A program made the translations under genes and the position numbers. Positions 51,940 to 61,371 of a DNA stretch of 64,000 bases are shown one piece after another. The stretch's first letter is position 1, and the number at the start of each line of letters is the position of its first letter. The DNA comes from Chersky-840 sp035532735 (GTDB lineage Bacteria; Actinomycetota; Acidimicrobiia; Acidimicrobiales; UBA8190), in the NCBI GenBank assembly GCA_035532735.1, contig DATKQM010000066.1, positions 62,001-126,000 on the forward strand, written 5' to 3'. The notes under the pieces were generated by a model that saw nothing but the letters and a program-made list of their open reading frames with translations, was not told where the DNA came from and searched no databases.

Positions 51940-53225
51940 TGGCCTTCTTTCGTCTGGGCCGTCGAACGCTGCGCCAACCAATCGACCACCGATGCCCGGG
52001 GTACCGCCTCTTGGGGTCCCTCGTGACGAAGCGGCCTGGCCGTCACGATCTGTGTCGCCAGCTCTTCGGCGCCGACGATGAGGGCATACCGTGCCCCGGA
52101 GCGGTCCGCCTGCTTGAGCTGGGACTTGAGCGAACGACCATCGTAGGCGCGCACCGCCCCCAGCCCGGCCCGTCGCAACTCGCCGCACAAGGCGCGCGCT
52201 GCGGTCCCGTCAGTCACGTCGACCACGAAAGCGTCAGGGAGCGGGGGGTCGAGGGCGAAGACTCCCTCGGCATCACACGCCAACAGGAGCCGCTCGATGC
52301 CGATGCCGAATCCGATGCCCGGGCTCGACGACCCCCCGATGGCCTCGGCCAGCCCGTCGTAGCGTCCGCCCCCGCCGATGGCGTTCTGGGCCGAGGAGAG
52401 CGACGTGGCCGCGAACTCGAAGGTGGTCCGGGTGTAGTAGTCGAGGCCACGCACGAGTCGGGGCTCGAGCCGGTACGCCACACCCAACTCCTCCAGTCCG
52501 GCGCGGACCCGGTCCAGGTGGGCGGCACAGGCCTCGTCGAGGTAGTCGGTGATGCGCGGCGCATGCTCGGTCACGGCCCGGCACTCGGGTCGCTTGCAGT
52601 CGAGCACCCGTAAGGGATTGACCCTGAATCGGTCCCGGTGCTCGTCACAGAGCTCCGAGGCGTGGTCCTCGAGATAGGTGACCAAGGCGGCGACGTACAC
52701 CGACCGGCACTCCCCGCATCCCATGGAATTGAGCGCCAAGTCGACCTGGCGGAGCCCCAACCAGCCGTAGAGATCCGCGGCCAGGGTCACCACTTCGACG
52801 TCGACGTCGGGATCGTCGGTGCCGAGTACCTCCACGCCGAGCTGGTGGTGCTGCTTGTACCGCCCGGCCTGAGGGCGTTCGTAGCGGAAGGCGGGGGTGA
52901 GGTACCACGCCTTCCACGGCACCGGCGGGTGGTGCTGGACGAAGGCCCGCACCACCGAGGCGGTGCCCTCGGGCCGAAGCGCCACGTCGCGTCCACCCCT
53001 GTCGGTGAACTCGTACATCTCCTTGCGCACCACGTCGCTCTCGTCCCCGATACCGCGCCGGAAGAGTTGGGCGTCTTCGAACATGGGGTTGAGCACGAGC
53101 CCGAAGCCGGCCAACCGGGCCCGACGGGCGAACTCCGCCACCAGCCGCTCCCACCGGGCCGACTCGGGCCACAGCACGTCATGGGTGCCCGCGGGGGCGC
53201 GCAGCGGCGCCGTGTGATCGCCCAC
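51936..53225 (-). CDS. hisS: Histidyl-tRNA synthetase
   Basis: Class IIa synthetase of 429 residues with motif 1 (GTHDVLWPESARW region), motif 2 (ALRPEGTASVVRAF, YERPQAGRYKQHHQLGVEVLG), the histidine motifs RGLDYYTRTTFEF and GGGGRYDGLAE, motif 3 (GIGFGIGIERLLL) and the C-terminal anticodon domain. The start lies seven bases after the relA stop. Confidence 0.96.
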   Translation of the reverse strand: MGDHTAPLRAPAGTHDVLWPESARWERLVAEFARRARLAGFGLVLNPMFEDAQLFRRGIGDESDVVRKEMYEFTDRGGRDVALRPEGTASVVRAFVQHHPPVPWKAWYLTPAFRYERPQAGRYKQHHQLGVEVLGTDDPDVDVEVVTLAADLYGWLGLRQVDLALNSMGCGECRSVYVAALVTYLEDHASELCDEHRDRFRVNPLRVLDCKRPECRAVTEHAPRITDYLDEACAAHLDRVRAGLEELGVAYRLEPRLVRGLDYYTRTTFEFAATSLSSAQNAIGGGGRYDGLAEAIGGSSSPGIGFGIGIERLLLACDAEGVFALDPPLPDAFVVDVTDGTAARALCGELRRAGLGAVRAYDGRSLKSQLKQADRSGARYALIVGAEELATQIVTARPLRHEGPQEAVPRASVVDWLAQRSTAQTKEGQ

Positions 53226-53232
53226 GCTGTGC

Positions 53233-55476
53233 TCAGCCCTTCCGGCCGGGCAGGGTGCGGAAGGCGTCGAACACGCCGTCGAGGTGTTTGAGCGAGCTGA
53301 TGAGCGACTCCAGGTGTCCGGGGTCGGCCAGCTCCACGTCGAAGTTCATCCGGCTGACGCGATCGGGCGAGGTCTGCGACGACGACGACACGATGTTGAG
53401 GTGGTGCTCCGATACCACCCGGGTCACATCCGACAGCAGCCGCGAGCGGTCGAAGGCGAGCACCTCCACCGAGGCCACGAACACGGTGGTGCCTTCACGG
53501 TCCCACTCCACCTCGATGAGCCGTTCTTCTCCCCCCGCCGCCAATGCGGTGGCGTTGGCGCAGTCGGCCCGGTGCACGCTCACGCCGCGCCCGCGGGTGA
53601 CGAACCCCACGATCTGGTCGCCGGGCACCGGGGTGCAACAACGCGACAGCCGCACCATGACGTCGTCGAGGCCTTCGACATAGACGCCCACCGGCGAACC
53701 ACGCCGGGTCCGGGTCCGCAGACCGGGCCCGACGGTCGTCGGGAGCTGCTCCTCGCCGCCTCCGCCCCGCAGGTCGCGGGCCAGGCGCTGGGCCACCGAT
53801 CGGGCCGAGACATGGCCGTCGCCGATCGAGGCGTGCAGGGAGTCGAGGTCCACGTAGTTCATGGCCGCGGCGAGACGCTCGAGCGAGTTCGACGCGGCCA
53901 GCTTCTGCACGGGCAGGCCTTCGCGCCGAAGCGCCTTCATGAGCTCCTCGCGCCCGGTCTCCATGGCGTCTTCCCGACGCTCGCGGCTGAACCACTGCCG
54001 GATCTTGTTGCGGGCCCGGGGCGACGCCACGATCTGGAGCCAGTCGCGCGAAGGGCCGGCGGAGGGGACCTTGGACGTGATGATCTCGACGGTGTCCGCC
54101 GACTGCAGCGGCGTGTCGAGGGGGATGAGGCGCCCGTTCACCTTGGCGCCGATGCAACGGTGGCCCACCTCGGTGTGGATGGAGTAGGCGAAGTCGATGG
54201 GCGTCGCGCCCGCCGCCAGGGCGATGACCTTGCCCTTGGGTGTGAAGACATAGACCTCGTCCTGTTCGAGGTCGAGCTTCAGGCCCTCGAGGAACTCCAG
54301 AGGGTCGATGGTCTCCTGCTGCCAGTCCACGATGCGCTGGAGCCAGGCCATCTCGGCGGTGGTGGTGGCCGCCCCGTCCTTGGACTGCTCCTTGTATCCC
54401 CAGTGCGCGGCGATGCCGTACTCGGCCCGCCGGTGCATCTCGTTGGTCCGGATCTGGACCTCGATGGGCTTGCCATCGAGGCCGATCACGGTGGTGTGCA
54501 GCGACTGGTACAGGTTGAACTTCGGGCTGTTGATGTAGTCCTTGAACCGGCCCTGAACGGGGCTCCAGATGGCGTGGATCGACCCCAGTGCGGCCCAACA
54601 GTCCTTTTCGGACTCGACGATGACGCGCAGGCCGACGAGGTCGTGGATCTCGGCGAACTCCTTGCCGCGCACTACCATTTTCTCGTAGATGCTCCAGAGG
54701 TGCTTGGGACGACCCGTGACGTCGGCCTTCACCCCTGAGGCCCCCAGCCGGTCGCGCACCGCCACGAGGACCCGGGCCAGGTACTCGTCGCGCTCGGGAG
54801 CGCGCGTGGCGACCATCTGCTCGATCTCGGCGTAGCGTTTGGGGTGAAGCGTGGCGAAGGCCAGGTCCTCGAGCTGCCACTTGAGCTCCTGGATGCCGAG
54901 CCGGTGCGCCAGCGGCGCGTAGATGTCGAGGGTCTCCTGGGCGGTGCGGCGCTGCTTCCACTCCGGCATCACCGCCACGGTCCGCATGTTGTGGAGCCGG
55001 TCGGCGAGCTTGATGACGAGCACCCGCCAGTCCGTGGCCATGGCCACGAGCATCTTGCGCACCGTGGCGGCCTGCTGGGCCTCTTTGGAGTCGAACTGGA
55101 GTCGGTCGAGCTTGGTGACCCCGTCGACGATGGCGCCCACCTCGGGGCCGAACTCCTCGGTGACGAGCTCGAGGGTGAGCCCGGTGTCCTCCACCGCATC
55201 GTGGAGCAGGGCCGAGGCGACCGACCGGGCGTCGAGGCCCAGCTCGGCCACGATGGTGGCCACGGCCACAGGGTGGGTGATGTAGGGCTCGCCGGTCTGG
55301 CGAAGCTGACCCTCGTGGGACTGCTCGGCGACCTTGCCGGCCCGGACGATCAGTTTGCGGTCGGCTGCGGTGGACCGGGGCCGACGGGCGTCGTAGGCCG
55401 CCAGGACACCCCCCACCAGGTCGTCGAGCATCGCCGGCCGGCGGAACGGAGCAGCCAGACGCTCGACGGTGACCAC
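53233..55476 (-). CDS. relA: Bifunctional (p)ppGpp synthetase/hydrolase (Rel)
   Basis: Controls the stringent response. The 747 residues include the HD hydrolase domain with an intact HDAVEDT (92-98) and KLADRLHNMRT, the synthetase domain (GRPKHLWSIYEKM, HDLVGLRVIVESEKDCW, YQSLHTTV), TGS (VYVFTPKGKVIALAAGATPIDFAYS), a conserved Cys/zinc-finger-like part (LSRCCTPVPGD) and a C-terminal ACT/RRM domain. Both activities therefore look intact. TACGGT six bases before the GTG indicates a leaderless message. The gene apt, which usually precedes relA, is absent here. Confidence 0.97.
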   Translation of the reverse strand: MVTVERLAAPFRRPAMLDDLVGGVLAAYDARRPRSTAADRKLIVRAGKVAEQSHEGQLRQTGEPYITHPVAVATIVAELGLDARSVASALLHDAVEDTGLTLELVTEEFGPEVGAIVDGVTKLDRLQFDSKEAQQAATVRKMLVAMATDWRVLVIKLADRLHNMRTVAVMPEWKQRRTAQETLDIYAPLAHRLGIQELKWQLEDLAFATLHPKRYAEIEQMVATRAPERDEYLARVLVAVRDRLGASGVKADVTGRPKHLWSIYEKMVVRGKEFAEIHDLVGLRVIVESEKDCWAALGSIHAIWSPVQGRFKDYINSPKFNLYQSLHTTVIGLDGKPIEVQIRTNEMHRRAEYGIAAHWGYKEQSKDGAATTTAEMAWLQRIVDWQQETIDPLEFLEGLKLDLEQDEVYVFTPKGKVIALAAGATPIDFAYSIHTEVGHRCIGAKVNGRLIPLDTPLQSADTVEIITSKVPSAGPSRDWLQIVASPRARNKIRQWFSRERREDAMETGREELMKALRREGLPVQKLAASNSLERLAAAMNYVDLDSLHASIGDGHVSARSVAQRLARDLRGGGGEEQLPTTVGPGLRTRTRRGSPVGVYVEGLDDVMVRLSRCCTPVPGDQIVGFVTRGRGVSVHRADCANATALAAGGEERLIEVEWDREGTTVFVASVEVLAFDRSRLLSDVTRVVSEHHLNIVSSSSQTSPDRVSRMNFDVELADPGHLESLISSLKHLDGVFDAFRTLPGRKG

Positions 55477-55482
55477 CTACTC

Positions 55483-55488
55483 ACCGTA
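55483..55488 (-). promoter_or_regulatory. Putative leaderless-type -10 of relA
   Basis: TACGGT on the minus strand ends six bases before the GTG at 55476, in the 70-bp gap after secF. Confidence 0.5.
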
Positions 55489-55546
55489 CCTGGCCGACCG
55501 ACCCACAGGGCACCCAACAACGCCTAGGACGGGCCCCGAGCGACAC

Positions 55547-56914
55547 TCAGCGGCGCTTGCCGCCCTTCTTCGCACCCTTGCCCTTGCGGGGCCGAGGCGG
55601 CGGGCGACGCGGGCTCGACGCCGAGGACGACGGCGCGCGCCCGGCCCCGTTGGACCGACTCGACCCACTCTTGGCCTTGGCGGCGGGCCTGGTCTCGGCC
55701 TCGCCGTCGTCGTCGTCGATGGCGTCGTCGTCGACCGTCACCGCCGGACGCGTGGCCGCGCCGGGGCGCAGGACCCCGGACTGGCGTCGCCCCACCGGGC
55801 GGCCGGAACTGCTCGACCCGCCTCGGGTCCCGCCGGGCGACGATGCCTGGGACAGCATGGCGGCCTGTCGAGGCGTCAGCAGGCCCGCACCTTCGGGGCG
55901 ACTCTCGAGCTTGCGTCGGATGTTGATGTAGCGCGCCTCGCGCTCTTTGAAGGCCGACAACACCGGAGCGGCGATGAAGATCGAGGAGTACGCCCCGGAG
56001 GTCAGCCCGATCACCAGCGCCAAGCCGAAGTACTGCAAGGTGGTCGCCCCGAGCAGTTGCGCCCCGATGACGAGCACGGCCAGCACGGGCAGGATGGCGA
56101 CCAGCGAGGTGTTGATGGACCGGGCCAGGGTCTGGTTCATCGACAGGTTGACGATGTCCTCGTAGGTCATCCGGCCCGCGCCGAACTGGCCTCGGCTGTT
56201 CTCCTTCACGCGGTCGAACACCACCACGGTGTCATAGAGCGAATACCCGAGGATGGTGAGCAAGGCGATCACCGTGTCCGGGGTCACCTGGAATCCGGCC
56301 AATGAATAGATCCCGGCCGTAATGAGCAGGTCGTGGATCACGGCGATCAACGCCGCCATGGCCATCTTCCACTCGAATCGGAACGAGATGTAGACCACGA
56401 CCACGATGAAGAAGACGAACACCGCGATGATGGCCTTCTCGCTGATCTGGCTCCCCCAGGTGGGCCCGACATCGGTGAGAGACACCCGGTTCGCCGAGAT
56501 GTGGCTCGTGCGGGCCAAGGCGTTGGTGACCGCCGTCTTGTTGGCCACCTGCTGGGCGCTCGACTCCTTGGTCAGGTCGGCCTGGACCTGGACGGTGGCG
56601 GAGGAGCCGTGGCCGAGGATCTGCACCGTGGCGCCCGACACACCGGCGTTCTGGACCGCGTTCTGGATGTCGCTCACACTGGCCCCGTGAGCGGGGACCT
56701 CCCACGAGGTCCCACCTTTGAAGTCGATGCCCCAGTTGAAGCCCCTGACCCCGAACGACACCAGGCCCAGGACGATGATGAGACCCGACACCGCGAACCA
56801 CCACCGGCGTCTGCCCACGAAGTCGAACTTGGTCTCGCCCCGGTAGACCCGGACAAAGGGGTTGGGACGGTGCTCGGCGGAATGCTCCTCGGGGGCCAGG
56901 GTGGTCGTGGTCAT
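55547..56914 (-). CDS. secF: Protein translocase subunit SecF with charged C-terminal extension
   Basis: Partner of SecD in proton-motive-force-dependent late steps of Sec export. Six TM helices and one periplasmic loop; signatures FGVRGFNWGIDFKGGTSWE and VIALLTILGYSLYDTVVVFDRVKEN. The core ends near residue 340. The last 115 residues form a low-complexity tail: an acidic patch (VDDDAIDDDDGEAE) and a strongly basic end (PRPRKGKGAKKGGKRR). The ATG overlaps the secD stop (ATGA). Confidence 0.95.
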   Translation of the reverse strand: MTTTTLAPEEHSAEHRPNPFVRVYRGETKFDFVGRRRWWFAVSGLIIVLGLVSFGVRGFNWGIDFKGGTSWEVPAHGASVSDIQNAVQNAGVSGATVQILGHGSSATVQVQADLTKESSAQQVANKTAVTNALARTSHISANRVSLTDVGPTWGSQISEKAIIAVFVFFIVVVVYISFRFEWKMAMAALIAVIHDLLITAGIYSLAGFQVTPDTVIALLTILGYSLYDTVVVFDRVKENSRGQFGAGRMTYEDIVNLSMNQTLARSINTSLVAILPVLAVLVIGAQLLGATTLQYFGLALVIGLTSGAYSSIFIAAPVLSAFKEREARYINIRRKLESRPEGAGLLTPRQAAMLSQASSPGGTRGGSSSSGRPVGRRQSGVLRPGAATRPAVTVDDDAIDDDDGEAETRPAAKAKSGSSRSNGAGRAPSSSASSPRRPPPRPRKGKGAKKGGKRR

Positions 56915-58416
56915 GCTTGGGTCTCGCTTCCCAGCGCAAGGCCCCGAGCCACCCCGATGAATCGGGCCTCGGTGATGCGGGTACTACGACCGAGGAGGAT
57001 GACCAGAGGCCGGGTGAAGAAGAAGGTCGTGAACACGTCGAGGAGGGTCGACAGCCCCAGGAAGAAGGCGAAGCCTCGCACCGTGCCCACGGCCAGGATG
57101 TAGAGGACCACGGCTGCGGCCAGCGACACCAAGTCGGCGGCCAGGACGGTGCGGAACGCTCCCCGGAAGCTCCGGTCCACGCTGGTGCGCACGGACCGGC
57201 CCGAGCGTGCCTCGTCTTTGAGTCTCTCGAAATAGACGATGTAGGAGTCGACGGTGATCCCCACTGACACGATGACGCCCGTGACGCCCGATAAGTCCAA
57301 GGTCAGGTTCATCGACGAGTGGCCGAGGGCCGAGACAATGGCCCACAACAACGCCGCGGTGGTCAGCAGCCCGGTCACCACCACCACCCCGAGGACCCTG
57401 TAGTAGAGGATGGTGTAGACGAGCACCAGGAGCAGCCCCCCGATGCCCGCCAGGAGCCCGGCCTTGAGCGACGACTTGCCCAATGTCGGTGACACCGTCT
57501 GTTGGGTGAGGACAGTCAACTTCACCGGCAGCGAGCCGTAGTTGAGCTGCAGGGCGAGGGTCTTGGCCGATGCCTGGGTGAAGCTCCCGCTGATCTGCCC
57601 CTTGCCCCCGAAGGAGCTGAACGTGGAGTCGTTGGGTTGGATGAGCGGTGCCGACTCCACGAACCCGTCGAGGTCGATGGCCACGTACTGGTGGAAGTTC
57701 GCCGAGGCCACGTTGTCCCACGGGGTCACCTGCTTGAGGGTGTAGCTCACCACCCACTGGCTGTTTTGGGTGTCGAACTGAGCCACCGACGACGCGATGG
57801 CCGTACCCTTGAGCTGCGACGGACCCAAGACGAAACGGGGGTACTGCTGCACGCCACTCTGAGGATCAGAGGGGAGCAGGACCGTCTTGGTGGGATCGTC
57901 GTTCTTGGTGTCGGGGTAGGGCGCGAAAGCGGGGTTGGCGGGGATGTTGTTCCCCGGCAGTCCCGAGGTCGTGTTCACGTTCAGGCTCGCCGCCGTGGTG
58001 GCGTACTGGCCGCACGAGGGCAATGCTCCCGTGGGCGGGGACTTGCCCTTGGCGGGCTTCGTATAGGCGGGCGCCCCGCACAACACGGGCCTGAAGTAGA
58101 GCTGGGCTGTGGTGCCGATGAGCTTGATCAGCGCTTGCGGGTTCTTCACGCCGGGGAACTGCACCACAACGTTGCCGCCCTGGGAGTCCACGGTGGCACC
58201 CGACACCCCGGCGCCGTCGATCCGGTTCCGGATGACATTGACCGTGGTGTCCATCTCGGCGCTCGAGATGGCGTGCGCGGGCTTGTAGACGACCTCTGAC
58301 CCGCCGGCCAGGTCCAGACCCAGCTTGGGGGCCCACCCCGCCCCGAGCGTGGCCGCGAACACGATGATCGTGAGGGCGACGGTGACCGCCAAGCTGACGA
58401 CGAGCGACCGCTTCAT
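56911..58416 (-). CDS. secD: Protein translocase subunit SecD
   Basis: 501-residue membrane protein with N-terminal TM, a large periplasmic domain containing the P1 fold (LGLDLAGGSEVVYKP, NVIRNRIDGAGVSGATV) and the extended middle region, the conserved QLNYGSLPVKL, then five TM helices with the SecD/F motif (GVIVSVGITVDSYIVYFERLKDEARSG). The ATG overlaps the yajC stop as ATGA, so yajC-secD-secF are translationally chained. Confidence 0.95.
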   Translation of the reverse strand: MKRSLVVSLAVTVALTIIVFAATLGAGWAPKLGLDLAGGSEVVYKPAHAISSAEMDTTVNVIRNRIDGAGVSGATVDSQGGNVVVQFPGVKNPQALIKLIGTTAQLYFRPVLCGAPAYTKPAKGKSPPTGALPSCGQYATTAASLNVNTTSGLPGNNIPANPAFAPYPDTKNDDPTKTVLLPSDPQSGVQQYPRFVLGPSQLKGTAIASSVAQFDTQNSQWVVSYTLKQVTPWDNVASANFHQYVAIDLDGFVESAPLIQPNDSTFSSFGGKGQISGSFTQASAKTLALQLNYGSLPVKLTVLTQQTVSPTLGKSSLKAGLLAGIGGLLLVLVYTILYYRVLGVVVVTGLLTTAALLWAIVSALGHSSMNLTLDLSGVTGVIVSVGITVDSYIVYFERLKDEARSGRSVRTSVDRSFRGAFRTVLAADLVSLAAAVVLYILAVGTVRGFAFFLGLSTLLDVFTTFFFTRPLVILLGRSTRITEARFIGVARGLALGSETQA

Positions 58417-58901
58417 GACTTCTTTTTGTCGTCGGCGCCGTCGGTGTGGGCGTCGCCGTCCTCATCGTCGACGTCGGTCTCTGCCGTCTCCGCGTGCTCG
58501 GCGGCGCCAGGGGCTTCATCGTGCTCGGCCGCGCCGGCATCTTCCGCGTCGTCGTGCCCGGCGTCGTCGTGCCCGGCGGCGTCGTCATCGTGGCCGTGTT
58601 CGTACTCCTGGTACGCCCCATGGGCCTCGTCGTCGTCGTGCTCGTCCCAGCTCGGCCTGTCCGCGGTGGCCTCGGGGATGCGCCGGGCGATGGTCGAACG
58701 CAGCACGGTGATCCGGGTTCCCGGAGCGGTCTCGAGGGTGACGCGGTCGGACTCGACGTCGAGCACGGTGCCGAAGATCCCCGCGCCGGTGAGGACCTCG
58801 TCCCCCGCCGAGAGCTCCATGAGCGTGTCGCGCTGGCGGCGCGCCGCCTGGGACCGGGGACGGATGAAGAACATGTACCCGACGCCGAAGATGACCACCA
58901 A
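58413..58901 (-). CDS. yajC: Sec translocon accessory subunit YajC with acidic His-rich tail
   Basis: Single TM helix plus a cytoplasmic beta domain (GDEVLTGAGIFGTVLDVESDRVTLE). The last 85 residues are extremely acidic with many His (for example HGHDDDAAGHDDAGHDD), ending KKKS. From GTG 58901 the TM helix would be short (VVIFGVGYMFFIRPR). The same frame is open upstream to a TAA near 59030 and encodes LHAALTVLAASSGSKATPTSGSSAF, then FSLIFL leading into the TM helix; an ATT at 59009 has GGAG six bases upstream. The true start may therefore be 59009 with a non-standard codon. Identity is sure from the domain and the secD-secF context. Confidence 0.88.
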   Translation of the reverse strand: MVVIFGVGYMFFIRPRSQAARRQRDTLMELSAGDEVLTGAGIFGTVLDVESDRVTLETAPGTRITVLRSTIARRIPEATADRPSWDEHDDDEAHGAYQEYEHGHDDDAAGHDDAGHDDAEDAGAAEHDEAPGAAEHAETAETDVDDEDGDAHTDGADDKKKS

Positions 58902-59052
58902 GAAGATCAGCGAGAACGCAGAGCTCCCGCTGGTCGGGGTGGCCTTCGAGCCCGACGATGCAGCCAGGACGGTCAGGGCGGCGTGGAGGCTGAGACTGGA
59001 GAGTGGAATGGCGGGCTCCGGCTTAGAGAACGGCTGATGTTACTCCAGGGGT

Positions 59053-59067
59053 CCCCGGCGACCGGGG
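59053..59067. terminator. Short GC hairpin between ruvB and yajC
   Basis: CCCCGG-CGA-CCGGGG, a perfect six-pair stem with a triloop, lying 17 bases after the ruvB stop. There is no U-tract; it could attenuate read-through from ruvCAB into yajC-secDF. Confidence 0.35.
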
Positions 59068-59083
59068 CGGCCCGCGCCTGGCC

Positions 59084-60220
59084 TCACCACAATGTCGGGG
59101 CCGCTCCTTGGAGCTCGGCGCTGGGGGCGACCTCGCCGAGGTGGGCGAAGGCCCGAGGTGTGGCCATCCGCCCCCGGGGGGTGCGCTGGAGGAGCCCTTG
59201 TTGGAGGAGGTAGGGCTCGTAGGCGTCTTCGACGGTATCGGGCTCCTCCCCCACGCAGTGCGCGAGGGTCACGAGGCCGACGGGGCGACCGTCGAAGCGA
59301 CGACACAGCGCATCGAGGATGGCCCGGTCCACCTTGTCGAGGCCGAGCTCGTCCACCCCGAAGAGCTCGAGGCCCTCGAGAGCCAGTGCGGCCGTGATGG
59401 CGCCCTGCGCCCGCACCTCGACGAAGTCGCGCACCCGGCGCAGGAGCCGGTTGGCGATGCGCGGGGTGCCTCGGGCCCGCGAGGCGATGTGGCGGGCCCC
59501 TTCGAGCTCCACCTCGACGCCGAGGATGCCCGCCGAGCGCACCACGATGCCCTCGAGGTCCTCCGCCGCATAGAGGTCCAACCGCCCCACGAAGCCGAAC
59601 CGGTCTCGCAGCGGGCTCGTGAGCAGCCCTGTCCGCGTGGTCGCACCCACGAGAGTGAAGCGCGGCAGGTCCAACCGGATCGAGCGCGCCGTGGGCCCCT
59701 TGCCGATCAGGATGTCGAGTTGGAAGTCCTCCATGGCCGGGTACAGGACCTCTTCGACGGGGCGCGGCAGACGGTGGATCTCGTCGATGAACAAGACGTC
59801 ACCGTGTTGGAGATCGGTGAGCAACGCGGCGAGGTCGCCGGCGCGCACGAGGGCGGGCCCCGACGTGATCCGCAGTCCGACGCCCATCTCCGCCGCCACG
59901 ATGCCCGCCAGCGACGTCTTGCCGAGACCGGGAGGCCCCGCGAACAACAGATGGTCGACGGGCTGCTGGCGACGCCGGGCTGCTTCGAGAACGATCTCGA
60001 GGTGTTCGGTCAGCTGGGGTTGTCCGTGGAACTCCTCGAGGTGCCGAGGCCGGAGCCGGGCCTCGTCGGCGAGCTCGGACGGATCGGGCAGAGGATTGAC
60101 CGGCCGGGCCAAGACTTCGTCTGTCCCCGCCGCCGCCGGACCGGTCGCCGCCGAACCGCCCACCGTCGGTGCGCCTGGTTCTTGCGAAGGTGCCGACAGC
60201 ACTTCGCGTCGACCGTTCAC
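59084..60220 (-). CDS. ruvB: Holliday junction branch-migration helicase RuvB
   Basis: AAA+ motor of the RuvABC complex. The 378 residues show Walker A GPPGLGKTS, Walker B LFIDEIHRLPRPVEE, sensor 1 VGATTRTGLLTSPLRDRFG (with arginine finger) and the C-terminal winged helix (PRGRMATPRAFAHLG). The N-terminal 45 residues are Ala/Gly/Pro-rich and not conserved. GTG overlaps the ruvA stop as GTGA. Confidence 0.97.
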   Translation of the reverse strand: MNGRREVLSAPSQEPGAPTVGGSAATGPAAAGTDEVLARPVNPLPDPSELADEARLRPRHLEEFHGQPQLTEHLEIVLEAARRRQQPVDHLLFAGPPGLGKTSLAGIVAAEMGVGLRITSGPALVRAGDLAALLTDLQHGDVLFIDEIHRLPRPVEEVLYPAMEDFQLDILIGKGPTARSIRLDLPRFTLVGATTRTGLLTSPLRDRFGFVGRLDLYAAEDLEGIVVRSAGILGVEVELEGARHIASRARGTPRIANRLLRRVRDFVEVRAQGAITAALALEGLELFGVDELGLDKVDRAILDALCRRFDGRPVGLVTLAHCVGEEPDTVEDAYEPYLLQQGLLQRTPRGRMATPRAFAHLGEVAPSAELQGAAPTLW

Positions 60221-60816
60221 CGTGCCCCCGCCAACTCCCGGAGCGCTTGTCGCAGCAGCTCTTCGACGCTGGCGTCGTCCTGGCCTGCTTCGAGGGCCCG
60301 CCGGATCTCGTCGGGCCCGTAGCCGAGCTCGGCCAGCGCCGCTCGTACCTCGCCGCGCGCTTCAGAGGGAGACCCCTGACCACCCGGGACACCGTCACCG
60401 GCAAAGGCGGGCAGCTCGAGGCGCGATCGCAGGTCCAAGACGAGACGCGCCGCGGTCTTGCGACCGACGCCCGGGACCGTGCACAGCGCGCCGAGATCCT
60501 CGTCCAGCACGGCCCGGATCAGGTCGGCCGGACGAAGGGCGCTGAGCACGGCCAGGGCCAGTGCCGGGCCCACCCCGTGGGCCCCGAGCAACGCTTCGAA
60601 GCACCGTCGTTCCTCGGTGGTGGCGAACCCGTACAGGACGATGGCGTCCTCTCGGACATGGGTGTGGACGTGCAGTTCGACGGGCTTGCCCCGATCGCCC
60701 ACCGCAGCGAGCAGCGTGGGCGACACCGTGAGGCGATACCCGACACCGCCCACGTCGACGATGAGCTCTCCTTCGGCGCTGCGGGCCACGAGCTCGCCGC
60801 GCAGCCAGCCGATCAC
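60217..60816 (-). CDS. ruvA: Holliday junction DNA-binding protein RuvA
   Basis: Tetrameric junction-binding subunit, 199 residues: OB-fold start (MIGWLRGELVARSAEGELIVDVGGVGYRL), two helix-hairpin-helix motifs (LLGAHGVGPALALAVL and LCTVPGVGRKTAARLVLDLR) and the C-terminal RuvB-contacting domain (AALAELGYGPDEIRRAL). Overlaps the ruvC stop. Confidence 0.96.
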   Translation of the reverse strand: MIGWLRGELVARSAEGELIVDVGGVGYRLTVSPTLLAAVGDRGKPVELHVHTHVREDAIVLYGFATTEERRCFEALLGAHGVGPALALAVLSALRPADLIRAVLDEDLGALCTVPGVGRKTAARLVLDLRSRLELPAFAGDGVPGGQGSPSEARGEVRAALAELGYGPDEIRRALEAGQDDASVEELLRQALRELAGAR

Positions 60817-61325
60817 GACCGCCTCCCGGTTCCGGCGGCTTCGATGGCACGTCGCAGTGGTTGCGCGGTGAGGTGACAGACCGCCAAGGCCAGCGCGTCG
60901 GCCACATCAGGAGGCTTGGGCGGCTCGGCCAATCCGAGCAGGGCGGCGACCATCCGCTGGACCTGGTCCTTGGTGGCACCGCCGAATCCGACGACCGCCT
61001 GCTTGACCTCGTTGGCGCTGTACTGGGCCACCTCACACCCGGCCTGGGCCGCCACGAGGAGAGCCACACCGCCCGCCTGGCCCGTCGCCATGGCGGTGCG
61101 AACGTTGGTCTGGAAGAACACACGCTCGACGACCACGGCGTCGGGCCGCGTCTCGACCACGAGGGCCCGGAGCTCGGTGAACAGCACCCGGAGCCGTTCC
61201 TGGAGCGGGAGGTCGGGCTCGGTGGTAACGACCCCGCCGGCCATGGCGGTCAGGTCGCTGCCGTACTGCCGCACCACCCCGTACCCGCACCGGGACAGCC
61301 CGGGGTCAATACCCAGGACGAACAC
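60813..61325 (-). CDS. ruvC: Crossover junction endodeoxyribonuclease RuvC
   Basis: Resolves Holliday junctions. The 170 residues carry the four acidic catalytic residues: Asp in GIDPGLSRCG, Glu in VVERVFFQTN, and the C-terminal DVADALALAVCH pair. The GTG start at 61325 is supported by TAGAGT seven bases upstream. First gene of ruvC-ruvA-ruvB, whose members overlap by four bases each. Confidence 0.97.
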   Translation of the reverse strand: MFVLGIDPGLSRCGYGVVRQYGSDLTAMAGGVVTTEPDLPLQERLRVLFTELRALVVETRPDAVVVERVFFQTNVRTAMATGQAGGVALLVAAQAGCEVAQYSANEVKQAVVGFGGATKDQVQRMVAALLGLAEPPKPPDVADALALAVCHLTAQPLRRAIEAAGTGRRS

Positions 61326-61332
61326 GCGTTCG

Positions 61333-61338
61333 ACTCTA
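61333..61338 (-). promoter_or_regulatory. Putative leaderless-type -10 of ruvCAB
   Basis: TAGAGT on the minus strand ends seven bases before the GTG at 61325. No LexA box is recognised in the 46-bp gap. Confidence 0.5.
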
Positions 61339-61371
61339 GCCAGGGCGCGTCCGACGGAGGTGGATGTGACC

